Shown piece after piece: positions 7,485 to 15,957 of a stretch of DNA of 52,807 nucleotides. The position numbers and the translations under genes were made by a program. Each line of letters opens with the position of its first letter. The first letter of the stretch is position 1. The notes below the pieces were generated by a model. The model had not been told where the DNA came from and made no database searches. It saw nothing but the letters and a program-made list of their open reading frames with translations. The DNA comes from an uncultured Clostridia bacterium (lineage in GTDB: Bacteria > Bacillota > Clostridia > Oscillospirales > Acutalibacteraceae): the NCBI GenBank assembly GCA_947364045.1, contig CANARN010000011.1:1-52807 (forward strand), in the 5' to 3' direction.

Positions 7485-8318
7485 ATGGGTAGAGATTGGA
7501 TGGACAATAAAACCGTAATAATCACAGGCGCTTCAGGCGGTATGGGTAAAGGCGTTGCAGAAAAGCTTATTAAAGAGCATGGCTGCACCGTAATCGGTAT
7601 TGCAAGAAGCGAAGAGAAAATGAAGAAGGTTGTTGAGGAGCTGGGAGACTATGCAGACAAGTTCTCTTATCAGCTTTTTGACGTTGCTGTTGAGCAGAAC
7701 TGGCTTGATTTCGTTACTTATCTTAATGAAAACAACATTAAGCCCGACGTTCTTATCAACAACGCAGGCATTTTGCCGAAATTCGACAGGTTCCAGAATT
7801 ACACTGTTGAGTACATAAAGAAGGCTATGGATATTAACTTCTATTCAGCAGTTTATTCAATTCATGCTCTTCTGCCGATTCTTCTTGAGTCAGACTCCCC
7901 TGCGATTATCAATATTGACTCCTCTGCGGCTCTTATGACTCTTGCGGGCACATCTGTTTACTCTGCTTCAAAAGCTGCTCTCAAGTCTCTTTCCGAGGCT
8001 CTTCGTGAGGAGCTTCGCGGCAAATGCTATGTCGGCATTGTTTGCCCCGGCTTTACAAAGACAGACATTTTCAGAGATCAGGATTCTGCTGACGCTAAGG
8101 CGCAGAAGATGCTTAATATGGTAAGCACCTCTTGCGACCGTATGGTTAAAATGATTATGAACGACATTAAAACCAAGAAGCCCTTGGGTGTTCACGGCTT
8201 TGACGCCGCATTTATGAACTATTTCGGCAGAGTCATGCCTGTTCAGGGCGGCAGACTTTTCTCAGCAGTTATGAAGATGTCTAAGCTTCCGCTGTTCGAC
8301 GGAGTATTTAAGGATTAA
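7485..8318 (+). CDS. Short-chain dehydrogenase/reductase (classical SDR)
   Basis: The product has 277 residues with a complete classical SDR set: the nucleotide-binding TGASGGMG at 14-21, INNAG in the middle, Ser146/147 in NIDSS, and the catalytic pair Tyr159 and Lys163 in YSASK. SDR enzymes oxidise or reduce hydroxyl/keto groups with NAD(P)H. The start chosen is the ATG 8 bases after GGTAGG; a later in-frame ATG at 7500 is too far from that site. The next gene, an epimerase-like protein, starts 36 bases downstream with its own strong ribosome site, so they are probably co-transcribed. Substrate unknown. Confidence 0.9.
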   Translation: MGRDWMDNKTVIITGASGGMGKGVAEKLIKEHGCTVIGIARSEEKMKKVVEELGDYADKFSYQLFDVAVEQNWLDFVTYLNENNIKPDVLINNAGILPKFDRFQNYTVEYIKKAMDINFYSAVYSIHALLPILLESDSPAIINIDSSAALMTLAGTSVYSASKAALKSLSEALREELRGKCYVGIVCPGFTKTDIFRDQDSADAKAQKMLNMVSTSCDRMVKMIMNDIKTKKPLGVHGFDAAFMNYFGRVMPVQGGRLFSAVMKMSKLPLFDGVFKD

Positions 8319-8354
8319 GCAAAATAAAATCACATAAAAGTTGGAGGTTATGTT

Positions 8355-9380
8355 ATGAAAGTATTTATGATTGGCGGCACAGGTCTTCTCGGCTGTGAGG
8401 CTGCTACAACTCTTATTAAAAGAGGTCACCAGGTAACGAGCGTGGCTCTTCCTCCTCTTCCGGAAGGCGCTCCCATCCCCGAAGAAATGGAAATCATTTT
8501 CGGCGACATTAACAAGAAAACAGACGATGAAATCGAAGCTATGCTCGAAGGTTCAGACGTTTTCATCTTTGCGGCAGGTGTTGACGAAAGAGTTGAATTC
8601 CCCGCTCCTGTAATGGATTACTATTACAAGTTCAATATTGCTCCTCTTGAGAGAATTTTCCCGCTTTGCAAAAAAGCAGGCGTTAAGAGAGCAGTTGTTC
8701 TCGGCTCATATTTCGCTTATCTTAACAAGATTAAGCCCGAAATGAAGCTTACTGAGAGAAACCCCTATATGAAGTCACGTATGGATCAGGAAAAGGTTTG
8801 CGAGGACGCTTGCGACGAAAATTTCTCAGCTTGTGTTCTTGAGCTTCCCTACATCTTCGGCACACAGCCCGGCAGAAAGCCCGTTTGGACTGTTCTTATT
8901 GAGCAGATTGAGTTTATGGACAAATGGCCCGTTACAATGTACCCGAAGGGCGGTACTGCAATGCTTACATGCCGTCAGGTTGGTCAGGTTATTGCAGGCG
9001 CTGCTGAAAACAAGGCAGGCAAGACAGGCTTTGAAGCAATCCCGATTGGTATGTACAATATGAACTGGAAAGAGTTCCTTGCTATTGTATTTGACGCAAG
9101 AGGAATGCACGGCAGAAAGGTTCTGACCGTAGCTCCCTGGATGATGAGAATGGGTATGGGCAAAATCGTTAAGGATTATGCAAAACGCGGCATTGACTCA
9201 GGTATGGACCCGATGCAGCTCCCCGACATTATGGACTACAACCTTTTCATTGACAAGAAATGGTGTCTTGAACTCGGCGTTGAAGAGGACGACATTAAGG
9301 CTGCTATTACAGATTCAATCAAAGTTTCTCAGGCAGCATTTGACGGTAAAGTTAAGCTCCTTGAAATGAAAGGCGAATAA
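8355..9380 (+). CDS. NAD-dependent epimerase/dehydratase family protein (extended SDR)
   Basis: The product has 341 residues and starts with a dinucleotide-binding fold, MKVFMIGGTGLLG, with the GxxGxxG pattern of extended SDRs. The usual YxxxK catalytic pair is not clear: the equivalent stretch reads NPYMKSRMDQEK, with Arg at the Lys position, so activity may be altered or the protein may only bind the cofactor. TTGGAGG sits 8 bases before the ATG. It follows the classical SDR gene and is ended by a terminator at 9407, giving a two-gene unit. Proteins of this type modify nucleotide sugars or reduce small carbonyls; which applies here is not evident. Confidence 0.85.
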   Translation: MKVFMIGGTGLLGCEAATTLIKRGHQVTSVALPPLPEGAPIPEEMEIIFGDINKKTDDEIEAMLEGSDVFIFAAGVDERVEFPAPVMDYYYKFNIAPLERIFPLCKKAGVKRAVVLGSYFAYLNKIKPEMKLTERNPYMKSRMDQEKVCEDACDENFSACVLELPYIFGTQPGRKPVWTVLIEQIEFMDKWPVTMYPKGGTAMLTCRQVGQVIAGAAENKAGKTGFEAIPIGMYNMNWKEFLAIVFDARGMHGRKVLTVAPWMMRMGMGKIVKDYAKRGIDSGMDPMQLPDIMDYNLFIDKKWCLELGVEEDDIKAAITDSIKVSQAAFDGKVKLLEMKGE

Positions 9381-9406
9381 TTACATACAAAATCGCATAT
9401 AAAATG

Positions 9407-9440
9407 AGGGTGTATCGAAAGATGCACCCTTTAATTTTTT
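9407..9440 (+). terminator. Intrinsic terminator of the SDR-epimerase unit
   Basis: Stem 9407-9416 with 9421-9430 (one G-U pair), GAAA loop, then TTAATTTTTT. Confidence 0.8.
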
Positions 9441-9499
9441 AACCAAAAATTAAACATAAATAAATTTGTTAACAATCGGTAAACATTTAATTCTGAATA

Positions 9500-9528
9500 T
9501 TGACTTTTAGTCATTTTTGATTTATACT
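9500..9528 (+). promoter_or_regulatory. Sigma-A promoter of the CmpB-like gene
   Basis: TTGACT (9500-9505), 17-base spacer, TATACT (9523-9528). The predicted start is about 8 bases before the coding start, which leaves a very short leader. Confidence 0.6.
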
Positions 9529-9542
9529 GCTGTCGAAAGAGG

Positions 9543-10229
9543 ATGATTACGTTGACAAAAACTGTTGTGAATTCAAAAAATCAAAACAAATCAAAAAGCA
9601 GTTTTAATTTTTACCAGTACATTTGGATTTTCATTGTATCCTGCCTTTTGGGCTATGCTATTGAAACGCTGTGGTGCTTTATCCGCCACGGGTACATTGA
9701 AAGCCGCAAATCCTTAGTTTTGGGGCATCTGTCGCTCGCATACGGTATGGGCGCTGTTCTTCTGACACTTATTTTAGACCGATTTCAAAATGCAAAAACC
9801 TCAAAAATCTTTTTAGTTTCGTTCCTTGCAGGCACTGTTACGGAATACATTTGCTCGCTCGGACAGGAAATATGCTTCGGCACAGTCGCTTGGGATTACA
9901 GCAATGTTCCCCTCAACATTAACGGCAGAGTTTGCCTTTTGTACTCGTCATTCTGGGGATTTCTCGGAATTTTTTGGGCAAAAATTGTTATTCCGGAAAT
10001 GTCGAAGATTTTTGAAAAAGTTCACCTTCCCTTTAACAAAATTTTAGTTTGGACTTTCATTGTGTATTTCTGCTTTAACTGTTTTCTTTCGGCAACTGCC
10101 GCCGCAAGAATGAATACTCGAAAAGAGGGAAAAGCGCCGAACAACAGATATGAAATGTGGTTAGACAGCACGTACACAGACGAAAAAATGGCAAAGATTT
10201 ATGCAAATTCAAGACCGGTGGAAAAGTAA
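9543..10229 (+). CDS. Putative ABC transporter permease, CmpB family (PF06541-like)
   Basis: The product has 228 residues with four or five hydrophobic segments (about 27-45, 60-80, 90-110, 130-165, 172-190). It carries the hallmark ETLWCF near residue 40 and GRVCLLYSSFWGFLG near residue 130 seen in proteins annotated as putative ABC transporter permease or CmpB. No ATP-binding partner is encoded next to it, and the real function of the family is not established. The ATG at 9543 is preceded by GAAAGAGG. The C-terminal tail is hydrophilic. It is flanked by a terminator upstream and repeat-rich non-coding DNA downstream, so it is probably monocistronic. Confidence 0.78.
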   Translation: MITLTKTVVNSKNQNKSKSSFNFYQYIWIFIVSCLLGYAIETLWCFIRHGYIESRKSLVLGHLSLAYGMGAVLLTLILDRFQNAKTSKIFLVSFLAGTVTEYICSLGQEICFGTVAWDYSNVPLNINGRVCLLYSSFWGFLGIFWAKIVIPEMSKIFEKVHLPFNKILVWTFIVYFCFNCFLSATAAARMNTRKEGKAPNNRYEMWLDSTYTDEKMAKIYANSRPVEK

Positions 10230-10285
10230 ATAAAACTAAGTAGGGCATGGGCTAGCTCACACCGCTTTTGCATTCGTCTCGTACG

Positions 10286-10303
10286 GAACGGATTTTTCCG
10301 TTC
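10286..10303. repeat. GAACGGA/TCCGTTC palindrome
   Basis: A perfect 7-base stem with a TTTT loop. The same core, extended by one base pair, occurs at 28817-28836, where it is followed by CTAC. Upstream, from about 10241, is a decayed GTAGGGCATGGGCT copy matched near 35030. The gap 10230-10597 contains only such repeats and no gene. Confidence 0.55.
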
Positions 10304-10386
10304 AGAGTATAGTTTGCATATTTTAGCATAACGCAATAATGCGTTCCGTATACAATATGGCAATTTGTAGGTTAAGAGGACCCTCG

Positions 10387-10501
10387 GCTCCCCTGTAAGG
10401 GGAGCTGTCGAGCGTTAGTGAGACTGAAGGGTTAATTTTTCTAACAGAAAGCTTTATAACCCCTCTGTCAACTTTGTTGACATCTCCCCTTTCAGGGGCG
10501 A
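10387..10501. repeat. Two inverted copies of the AGGGG/GTC hairpin repeat
   Basis: The left copy has GCTCCCCT/AGGGGAGC (10387-10405), then CTGTC and GACTGAAGGGTT. The right copy, on the opposite strand, has AACCCCTCTGTCAAC/GTTGACA (10467-10481) followed by CCCCT/AGGGG (10486-10498). Both match the element at 7036-7116. Two head-to-head copies can form a larger foldback and could end transcription from both sides. Confidence 0.6.
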
Positions 10502-10597
10502 CAAGGATTTTGTATGGTGCGATGCCTTCTGTCACATAGCAAAACGGACCTGCCTTTCGGCAAGTCCGTAATTTTTATAATGATATTAAATGCTGAA

Positions 10598-12163
10598 TTA
10601 TCTCTTAATATCGTCCCAAGCCACGCCGTCGATGTGGAAGAGAGCGTCAAAGTCATACTTATTGTTCTCGTCCTTGTCGTGATTGGTGTACCAAACCTGA
10701 GCGAAGAAGGGATTAGTCTTTGCGATTGAGTCATAATCCCAAGCCTTATGAGGAATGAAGCACTCAGGGCACCAGTGACCGCCGAGAAGGATAAGAGCGG
10801 GACTTGCTTCAAACTCTGCGCCGCAATGGCCGCATTTCCATTTAAGCTTAGTTGCCATATCGCCCTTTGTCATTGTTTCTGACAGGCACTCGCCGCCGCG
10901 GAAAGCCGCCGCCTGCTTCATATCTTCAATGTCAAGCTCTGATTCGGGCTTTGATTCGTCATAACCGTGGTCAAGCTTATACTTTTCAGCAGCTTCTGTA
11001 TCCTTTTCAAATTTAATAAGCTCAAAGTCTTCCCATTTTGTCGGAAGCTTTTCCCATTCAGCCTTTGAACCGTAATAAGCGCTCATACGAACCTTGTTGT
11101 CTTTCTTAGCCCAGTCAAGAGTACCGAAGTCGGGAGTTGAAGCTATCTTCTTCATAAACGGCTTTGCGCAGGCTGCAACAATGCCCTTCGGAAGATAGCG
11201 CGGAATTTTGAAGTAGAATTCAACCTGATCTGCAAGACGGTTAAAGTAATCCTTAACAGGAAGGTTTTCACGGAAGTGAAGGAATTCTTCAAGTCTGTCA
11301 GAGTCTGCATAGAACTGACCGTGGAAGTTCTTTGTTGTGAACCAGTTGGGGTCAAAGAGCTTTTCGGGACCTGCAAGACCGAGTGTACCGAGAAGAAGAA
11401 CCTCAAATTCATAGTTGGAAATTCTGTACTCCTTACCTGAACCGATGTTGTAGAAGCGGTTCCAGAAATCTGCGCCCAAATTGCCTTTAGCATCTTCATC
11501 GCAAAGGTTAGCCATTAAGCGACCTGAGTCTTCAACTGTGCACCACTCAAGAACACCGTTAATCGGAACGTGGAACATAATCGGGTCCATATTTTTAAGA
11601 ATATTGGGATAAAGAATACCTGACTGACGCATTACAACCCAGTTTTTAATTCCGCTTTCAACAAAAACTGCTTCAGCGCGGCACTTTGAAACTGCATAAT
11701 GGTCATAAACAGAAACCTTAAGCGGATCGCCGCAACGACCCCAATGAATAGGATAGTTTCTGTCGCCTGTTTCAGCAACAGTACCTATGTAGCAAACCTT
11801 AATGTCATCTGCATTAGGCTGAGCGAGAACTGCTTTGCAAATATTCTCAGCAGCGCCGATGTTTGTTTTCTGAGTTCTGTAAGGCTTCCAGTCAGCAGCG
11901 GGAGAAACCATACCGCCGATGTGGAGAACATAGTCAGCGCCTGTAATAGCCTCCATAAGACTGTCGTAATTTGTAAGGTCGCCCCAAACAATTTTAACAG
12001 CAGGATCATTCATATAATCCTTAAACATTTCTTCGTTCTTTGCGCTCTTTCTTAAAAGAGGAACGATGTTAAACTTGTCTTTCTTTGCGTAAAGCTCTTT
12101 AAATGCGTGAAAGCCCATATTACCTGACGCACCAGTGAGCATTACGGTTTTCTTGTCTGCCAT
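10598..12163 (-). CDS. NAD-dependent epimerase/SDR with C-terminal zinc ribbon
   Basis: The product has 521 residues. Residues 1-330 are an extended SDR with TGASGNMG near the start and YAVSKCRAEAV in the catalytic YxxxK position. After a helical linker comes a zinc-ribbon-like module: Cys444-x2-Cys447, then Cys465-x2-Cys468, with a hydrophobic stretch between. The 40 residues behind it are rich in Asp, Asn and aromatic residues. Joining a zinc ribbon to an SDR is unusual and suggests protein, RNA or redox-partner binding, or a structural role. The start used is the ATG 6 bases after GAGGTGG; the first in-frame GTG lies inside that ribosome site. A consensus promoter lies 80 bases upstream. 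Transcription seems to be monocistronic. Confidence 0.88.
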   Translation of the reverse strand: MADKKTVMLTGASGNMGFHAFKELYAKKDKFNIVPLLRKSAKNEEMFKDYMNDPAVKIVWGDLTNYDSLMEAITGADYVLHIGGMVSPAADWKPYRTQKTNIGAAENICKAVLAQPNADDIKVCYIGTVAETGDRNYPIHWGRCGDPLKVSVYDHYAVSKCRAEAVFVESGIKNWVVMRQSGILYPNILKNMDPIMFHVPINGVLEWCTVEDSGRLMANLCDEDAKGNLGADFWNRFYNIGSGKEYRISNYEFEVLLLGTLGLAGPEKLFDPNWFTTKNFHGQFYADSDRLEEFLHFRENLPVKDYFNRLADQVEFYFKIPRYLPKGIVAACAKPFMKKIASTPDFGTLDWAKKDNKVRMSAYYGSKAEWEKLPTKWEDFELIKFEKDTEAAEKYKLDHGYDESKPESELDIEDMKQAAAFRGGECLSETMTKGDMATKLKWKCGHCGAEFEASPALILLGGHWCPECFIPHKAWDYDSIAKTNPFFAQVWYTNHDKDENNKYDFDALFHIDGVAWDDIKR

Positions 12164-12243
12164 AAATTCCACCTCAACATAAAATTATTTAATACTTAAT
12201 GTTTTTTTTGAAAGAACAAATCATATCAAAACATTATGTAAAT

Positions 12244-12272
12244 ATTATAAACAAATATAGGTAAAAAGTCAA
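12244..12272 (-). promoter_or_regulatory. Sigma-A promoter of the SDR-zinc-ribbon gene
   Basis: On the minus strand: TTGACT (12272-12267), 17-base spacer, TATAAT (12249-12244). Near-perfect consensus. Confidence 0.75.
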
Positions 12273-12303
12273 CAAAATAACCGTATATTCATTGCAAAAG
12301 TAT

Positions 12304-12332
12304 AAAAAAACCGCCCTGAAAACCAGAGCGGT
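12304..12332 (-). terminator. Intrinsic terminator of the 12353-13309 gene
   Basis: Stem 12324-12332 with 12310-12318 (one G-U pair), followed on the minus strand by seven T. Confidence 0.8.
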
Positions 12333-12352
12333 TAATTAAACGGTTTATGTAA

Positions 12353-13309
12353 TTACCAAGCGATTGTGAAATCTTTCTGAAGACCGAAAGGAATTGAAAT
12401 GCTTGCACCGAGTGCTTTAAGAGAAAGAGTCCATACAAAATAATATGTAGCAGATGTTACATTACCTGTTTCCTTATTAATTGTAACCTTAACATATCCG
12501 TCTTTATGACCTGTTTTAACCTCTTTAATCAAGCTTGCTGCTGCTCCTGCATTGTCAGTAACAATAGAGGGCTTAATAACTGAGAAAACTCTGCCTGAGT
12601 GACCTACGCCGTGGTCTGTTCCCTCGCTGGGTTCATCGGCTTTAATGTAAAGAGTGATTGTATAGTTCTTGCCGTCATCCTTAACGTCAAACTTTTCAAC
12701 ATCTGAAGCCTCAAGCTTGCTTGACCAGCTCTCATTCTCAACAGGGAACATTGCGTTCTTCTGTTCAGCAGTTGTAGCGTTAACCATTCCGGGATCAAGC
12801 TTTGACAAATCCTTTACGCCCATATTACTTTTAACAAGACTGTTTGCAAGACTTGTAAGCGTTTTGGGAAGATTTCCTTCAATACCGCCAGCTTCCATAT
12901 TTTCTTCTTTATTAAGAGTAATTTTCTTTGCATTGGGCTTAACGAGATTGATTGCAGAGTTAAAATAAGAAACAACCTCTTCTGCCGTACTCGAGTTTGA
13001 AAGCTCTTTCTTAACGTCAACAGGGTCTGTTGCAACTGTTGCGCTTGCGTCAACTGTGGGAACCGGAGTATTATCATCGCCCGATGTTGACGAATTACCG
13101 CCGCTTGGAGTGCCTGCAGCTACAGTGCCGCCACCTACTGCAACTCCGGTATTAGGTGTGAATGCAATTGCCATTGATGAGAAAACAACAACGCAGGCAA
13201 GTGCATAAGCAAAGGTTGTAAGGAAGGCTTTGCCAAATCTTTTTCTCTTTTCAACCTTTTTATCGACTTTAGATTTATACTCTTCAGGTGTAAGAACTTT
13301 TTTAGCCAT
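12353..13309 (-). CDS. Membrane-anchored extracellular protein of unknown function
   Basis: The product has 318 residues: a charged cytoplasmic start (VDKKVEKRKRFGK), one membrane segment at about 27-49, then a Gly/Ser/Thr-rich linker (50-95) and an extracellular domain (about 100-318) with alternating strands that ends in a Trp (TIAW). The linker and single N-terminal anchor resemble many clostridial surface proteins of unknown function. I do not recognise the outer domain; it has no Cys and no obvious catalytic motif. It has its own promoter (TTGACT/TAAATT) and terminator, so it stands alone. Confidence 0.72.
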   Translation of the reverse strand: MAKKVLTPEEYKSKVDKKVEKRKRFGKAFLTTFAYALACVVVFSSMAIAFTPNTGVAVGGGTVAAGTPSGGNSSTSGDDNTPVPTVDASATVATDPVDVKKELSNSSTAEEVVSYFNSAINLVKPNAKKITLNKEENMEAGGIEGNLPKTLTSLANSLVKSNMGVKDLSKLDPGMVNATTAEQKNAMFPVENESWSSKLEASDVEKFDVKDDGKNYTITLYIKADEPSEGTDHGVGHSGRVFSVIKPSIVTDNAGAAASLIKEVKTGHKDGYVKVTINKETGNVTSATYYFVWTLSLKALGASISIPFGLQKDFTIAW

Positions 13310-13346
13310 AAGTATAAATATCCCCTTTCTAATTCTTTACCCTATA

Positions 13347-13375
13347 AATTTACAACAAAAATCGAAAAAAGTCAA
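13347..13375 (-). promoter_or_regulatory. Sigma-A promoter of the membrane-anchored protein gene
   Basis: Minus strand: TTGACT (13375-13370), 17-base spacer, TAAATT (13352-13347), about 40 bases before the start codon. Confidence 0.6.
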
Positions 13376-13401
13376 TAGGTATCTTAAAAAAGAGTAAAAG
13401 A

Positions 13402-13425
13402 AAATCCTGCCGTAAGACAGGATTT
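13402..13425 (-). terminator. Intrinsic terminator of the 13466-13900 gene
   Basis: An 8-base perfect stem AAATCCTG/CAGGATTT followed on the minus strand by TTCTTTTA. Confidence 0.65.
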
Positions 13426-13465
13426 CGTTTAAAAAACGGGCAAAAAGCGGCATAATATTCTTTTT

Positions 13466-13900
13466 TCAGAGATATGCCTTCATTTCATTTGCAAGCTTTT
13501 CCTCAAGCTTTATAAGCTTTTTGCAGATGTCCTTTGCGCGCTCCTCTGCGGCGGCATATTCGTTTAAATATCTGTTTAAAGATTTAACGCCCATATTACA
13601 GCCGTCAGTCATTAAATCCGCAATCGTTTCGTCGCTTAAATCCATTGCCAATTTAAACTCCGTCTTGATTTTCGACATTCCCGATGTAATCGGATTGGCG
13701 TTCTTGCCGTCGTCGCCGTATTCAAACAGCATTTTTTCAATAAGCTCGCGTAAATCGTCATGCTCTTTTCGACAGGAATTAAGATAGTCTATGAGCTTGC
13801 GGCTCTTAACCCTTGCCAGAACGTCGTCTATTGACGATATGCCCATTTTTACGCCTGCGTCACATTCACGTAAAAGTTTTATTGTATCCTGTTCTATCAT
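13466..13900 (-). CDS. Predicted four-helix protein, possibly DUF2383/ferritin-like
   Basis: The product has 144 residues, all-helical by composition, with four amphipathic segments at about 3-35, 38-62, 73-105 and 108-142. It resembles stress-related ferritin-like bundle proteins in layout, including a His-Asp pair (EHDDLRELIEKML), but the paired ExxH metal sites of true ferritins are not seen, so I leave the function open. No signal peptide or membrane segment is present. The ATG overlaps no other gene; a ribosome site GAGAGGTTGG lies close upstream. The downstream hairpin ends the transcript. Confidence 0.7.
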   Translation of the reverse strand: MIEQDTIKLLRECDAGVKMGISSIDDVLARVKSRKLIDYLNSCRKEHDDLRELIEKMLFEYGDDGKNANPITSGMSKIKTEFKLAMDLSDETIADLMTDGCNMGVKSLNRYLNEYAAAEERAKDICKKLIKLEEKLANEMKAYL

Positions 13901-13988
13901 TGTTTACCAACCTCTCAAAATAAGTTTTTACGGCATTAGTATTTCCAAAATCCACAAAATATATTACATATTATTGTTTATAATATTA

Positions 13989-14018
13989 TTGAAAAAGCCT
14001 ATTGTTTTCTGATATAAT
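13989..14018 (+). promoter_or_regulatory. Sigma-A promoter of the vanY-like/plsC unit
   Basis: TTGAAA (13989-13994), 18-base spacer, TATAAT (14013-14018), 33 bases before the start codon at 14052. Confidence 0.6.
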
Positions 14019-14051
14019 AAACTAAGCACTTTTATTTTAGGAGACAGTCTT

Positions 14052-15011
14052 ATGCAAAGCAGGAAAAGCAAGAAGAAAAAGTTGAATTTAACATATATTT
14101 TAGCCGCAGTTTGCATTGCCGCAGGGTTAATATTTACCGCAGTCGCTCTTCATATATCGAAAGAAAACGAAGCACCGACCATATCCGAGGGCGGTATTTC
14201 AAGTACAGTCGGCAGTTCGGCAAACGAAAGCAAAAGCTCTGCCGAAAAGCCCGCTGTCAGTACTAAACCCACTGTCACTCAGCCGCAAAGCTCGGGTGCA
14301 ACCTCTGAAAATCCGTCTAAGACTTCAGACTCATTTTACAAAAATGTAAAATACCGTTCGCCTAAGGCAAAGCCTGCCGACATTTTCAAGCACGGACGCA
14401 ATTTAATGCTTCTTAATAACACTTATGAGCTTCCCGAAGACTTTAAATGGGATTTGGTATATTGGTCAAACGGAAAAAGCGTTGACGCACTCAGTCTTAA
14501 TTATAAGGAATACGATCAGGTATTCGCCGTTGACAGAGCGGCATATCAGCCGTTAAAGGATATGTTTGCCGCTGCCGAGAAAGCGGGCGTTCCGCTTCAA
14601 ATGGTTTCTCCCTACCGAAGCATTCAGAAACAGGACAGGCTGTTTACCGAATCTGTTAACTACTACAAAAACCAAGGTTATTCCGAAAGCGAAGCGATTA
14701 AAAAGGCTAACATTTCGCGAACCTTTACAGGAACGAGCGAGCATAATACCGGCTTTGGATTTGACATTCTCGAAAAAGGGAACTGGACTCTCTCGGAAAA
14801 ATTTGAAAATACGGCGCAGTTTAAATGGCTTTTGGAAAATGCCGAGAATTACGGTTTTATTTTGAGATACCGTAAGGATAAAACTGATATTACAGGTATA
14901 ATGTATGAGCCGTGGCATTTTCGCTATGTTGGCGTTGAGCATGCAAAGAAAATAAACAGCAAGAATATGTGTCTTGAAGAATATATTGCATATCTGGACG
15001 GTGAAATATGA
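14052..15011 (+). CDS. VanY-type D-alanyl-D-alanine carboxypeptidase (peptidase M15B)
   Basis: The product has 319 residues. A positively charged start and a membrane segment at about 14-36 are followed by a Ser/Thr/Pro-rich linker (45-95) and the extracellular M15B domain (about 120-315). The zinc and catalytic residues are all visible: His231 and Asp238 in SEHNTGFGFD and Glu286 and His289 in EPWHF; SPYRS further upstream is also typical. Such enzymes trim the terminal D-Ala of peptidoglycan stems. There is no vancomycin-resistance cluster nearby, so a housekeeping wall-maturation role is likely. The stop overlaps the plsC-like start by 4 bases (ATGA), so the two are translationally coupled. 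Confidence 0.92.
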   Translation: MQSRKSKKKKLNLTYILAAVCIAAGLIFTAVALHISKENEAPTISEGGISSTVGSSANESKSSAEKPAVSTKPTVTQPQSSGATSENPSKTSDSFYKNVKYRSPKAKPADIFKHGRNLMLLNNTYELPEDFKWDLVYWSNGKSVDALSLNYKEYDQVFAVDRAAYQPLKDMFAAAEKAGVPLQMVSPYRSIQKQDRLFTESVNYYKNQGYSESEAIKKANISRTFTGTSEHNTGFGFDILEKGNWTLSEKFENTAQFKWLLENAENYGFILRYRKDKTDITGIMYEPWHFRYVGVEHAKKINSKNMCLEEYIAYLDGEI

Positions 15012-15754
15012 AAAGAGTTTTATTTTGGTACAAATGGTGGGGCGGATTTATTGCCCATTGTCTTTATTATATGGCGCCGAAGCTGCTTATTCTCCGCCGT
15101 ATGAGTAAAAAGCAGGGCGCATTAAAAGCAGAGGAAGAAGCCTTTAAAACCGTGCAGAAATGGGCTGACAGGTGCGTTAAAACGGGTAAGCACAAGTTTA
15201 CCGTAAACGGTCTTGAAAAAGTCCCTACTGACAGACCTGTGCTTTTTGTGTCAAACCACGAAAGCTACGGTGATATTCCCGTAATCATTCACGCTCTTCA
15301 GGGATACAATATCGGCTTTGTGCTTAAATCTACAATGCTGAATATTCCCTTTATCGGCGATTACCTTAAATATATGCACTGCATCCCTCTTGACCAGACC
15401 AATATGCGCGCTGCTTCAAAATCGATAAATCTTGCGGCTGAGGAAATTGAAAAGGGATATTCTTTGGTTATCTTCCCCGAAGGTAAAAGAAGCTTTAACA
15501 ACCGACCTGCCGAATTTAAAAACGGTGCCTTCAAAATAGCCGCTAAAACAGGCGTTACAATTGTGCCGATTTATCTTCACAATGTTCACTACTCTTATGA
15601 AGGCAACGGGTGTATGGTTACCCCTGCCAACGTGACCGTTAACTTTTTAGACCCAATTGAAACCGGTGAACTGACACGGGCAGATATGCAGAAGCTAAAT
15701 GAAAAGGTGTATAAAATTATTTCGGATTTTGCAGAAGAGTTTAACGCTGAATAA
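15008..15754 (+). CDS. plsC: 1-acyl-sn-glycerol-3-phosphate acyltransferase (PlsC-like)
   Basis: The product has 248 residues with the acyltransferase motifs in order: NHESYGD (HX4D, His84 and Asp89), a central STMLNIPFIGDYLKYM region, and FPEGKRS (Glu158-Gly159, the usual EGTR with Lys for Thr). The family transfers an acyl chain to lysophosphatidic acid at the inner membrane face to make phosphatidic acid. A hydrophobic N-terminal stretch (about 10-30) may anchor it. Several PlsC-like paralogues usually occur in one genome, so the exact acceptor is not certain. Coupling with the carboxypeptidase gene links membrane and wall synthesis. Confidence 0.88.
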   Translation: MKRVLFWYKWWGGFIAHCLYYMAPKLLILRRMSKKQGALKAEEEAFKTVQKWADRCVKTGKHKFTVNGLEKVPTDRPVLFVSNHESYGDIPVIIHALQGYNIGFVLKSTMLNIPFIGDYLKYMHCIPLDQTNMRAASKSINLAAEEIEKGYSLVIFPEGKRSFNNRPAEFKNGAFKIAAKTGVTIVPIYLHNVHYSYEGNGCMVTPANVTVNFLDPIETGELTRADMQKLNEKVYKIISDFAEEFNAE

Positions 15755-15907
15755 ATATTGCAAATTACATACAAGAGTGTGCAAAGAAAACTCCGGGGAG
15801 TTGCTCCTGCCGCTTTCTTCGACTTCTTTTTTATGATATGCCTAAAAATCACATAAACATCAAAATTTGCAACAGGCAACGAGTCAACTGTCCCCACTGC
15901 TGTAATT

Positions 15908-15948
15908 AAAGCCCTCGGAAAATTTCTAAGGGCTTTTTGTTTTATTTT
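15908..15948 (+). terminator. Terminator-like hairpin between convergent units
   Basis: Stem AAAGCCCT/AGGGCTTT (15908-15915 with 15929-15936) followed by TTGTTTTATTTT on the plus strand. It lies about 150 bases after plsC; the stretch between holds a short AACTCC/GGAGTT hairpin near 15788 and no gene. Confidence 0.65.
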
Positions 15949-15957
15949 GTTAAATTT

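Noticed and set aside
14052-15011. Part of a vancomycin-resistance operon
   Set aside because: No VanR, VanS, VanH, ligase or VanX gene is nearby; M15B carboxypeptidases are common in wall maturation.
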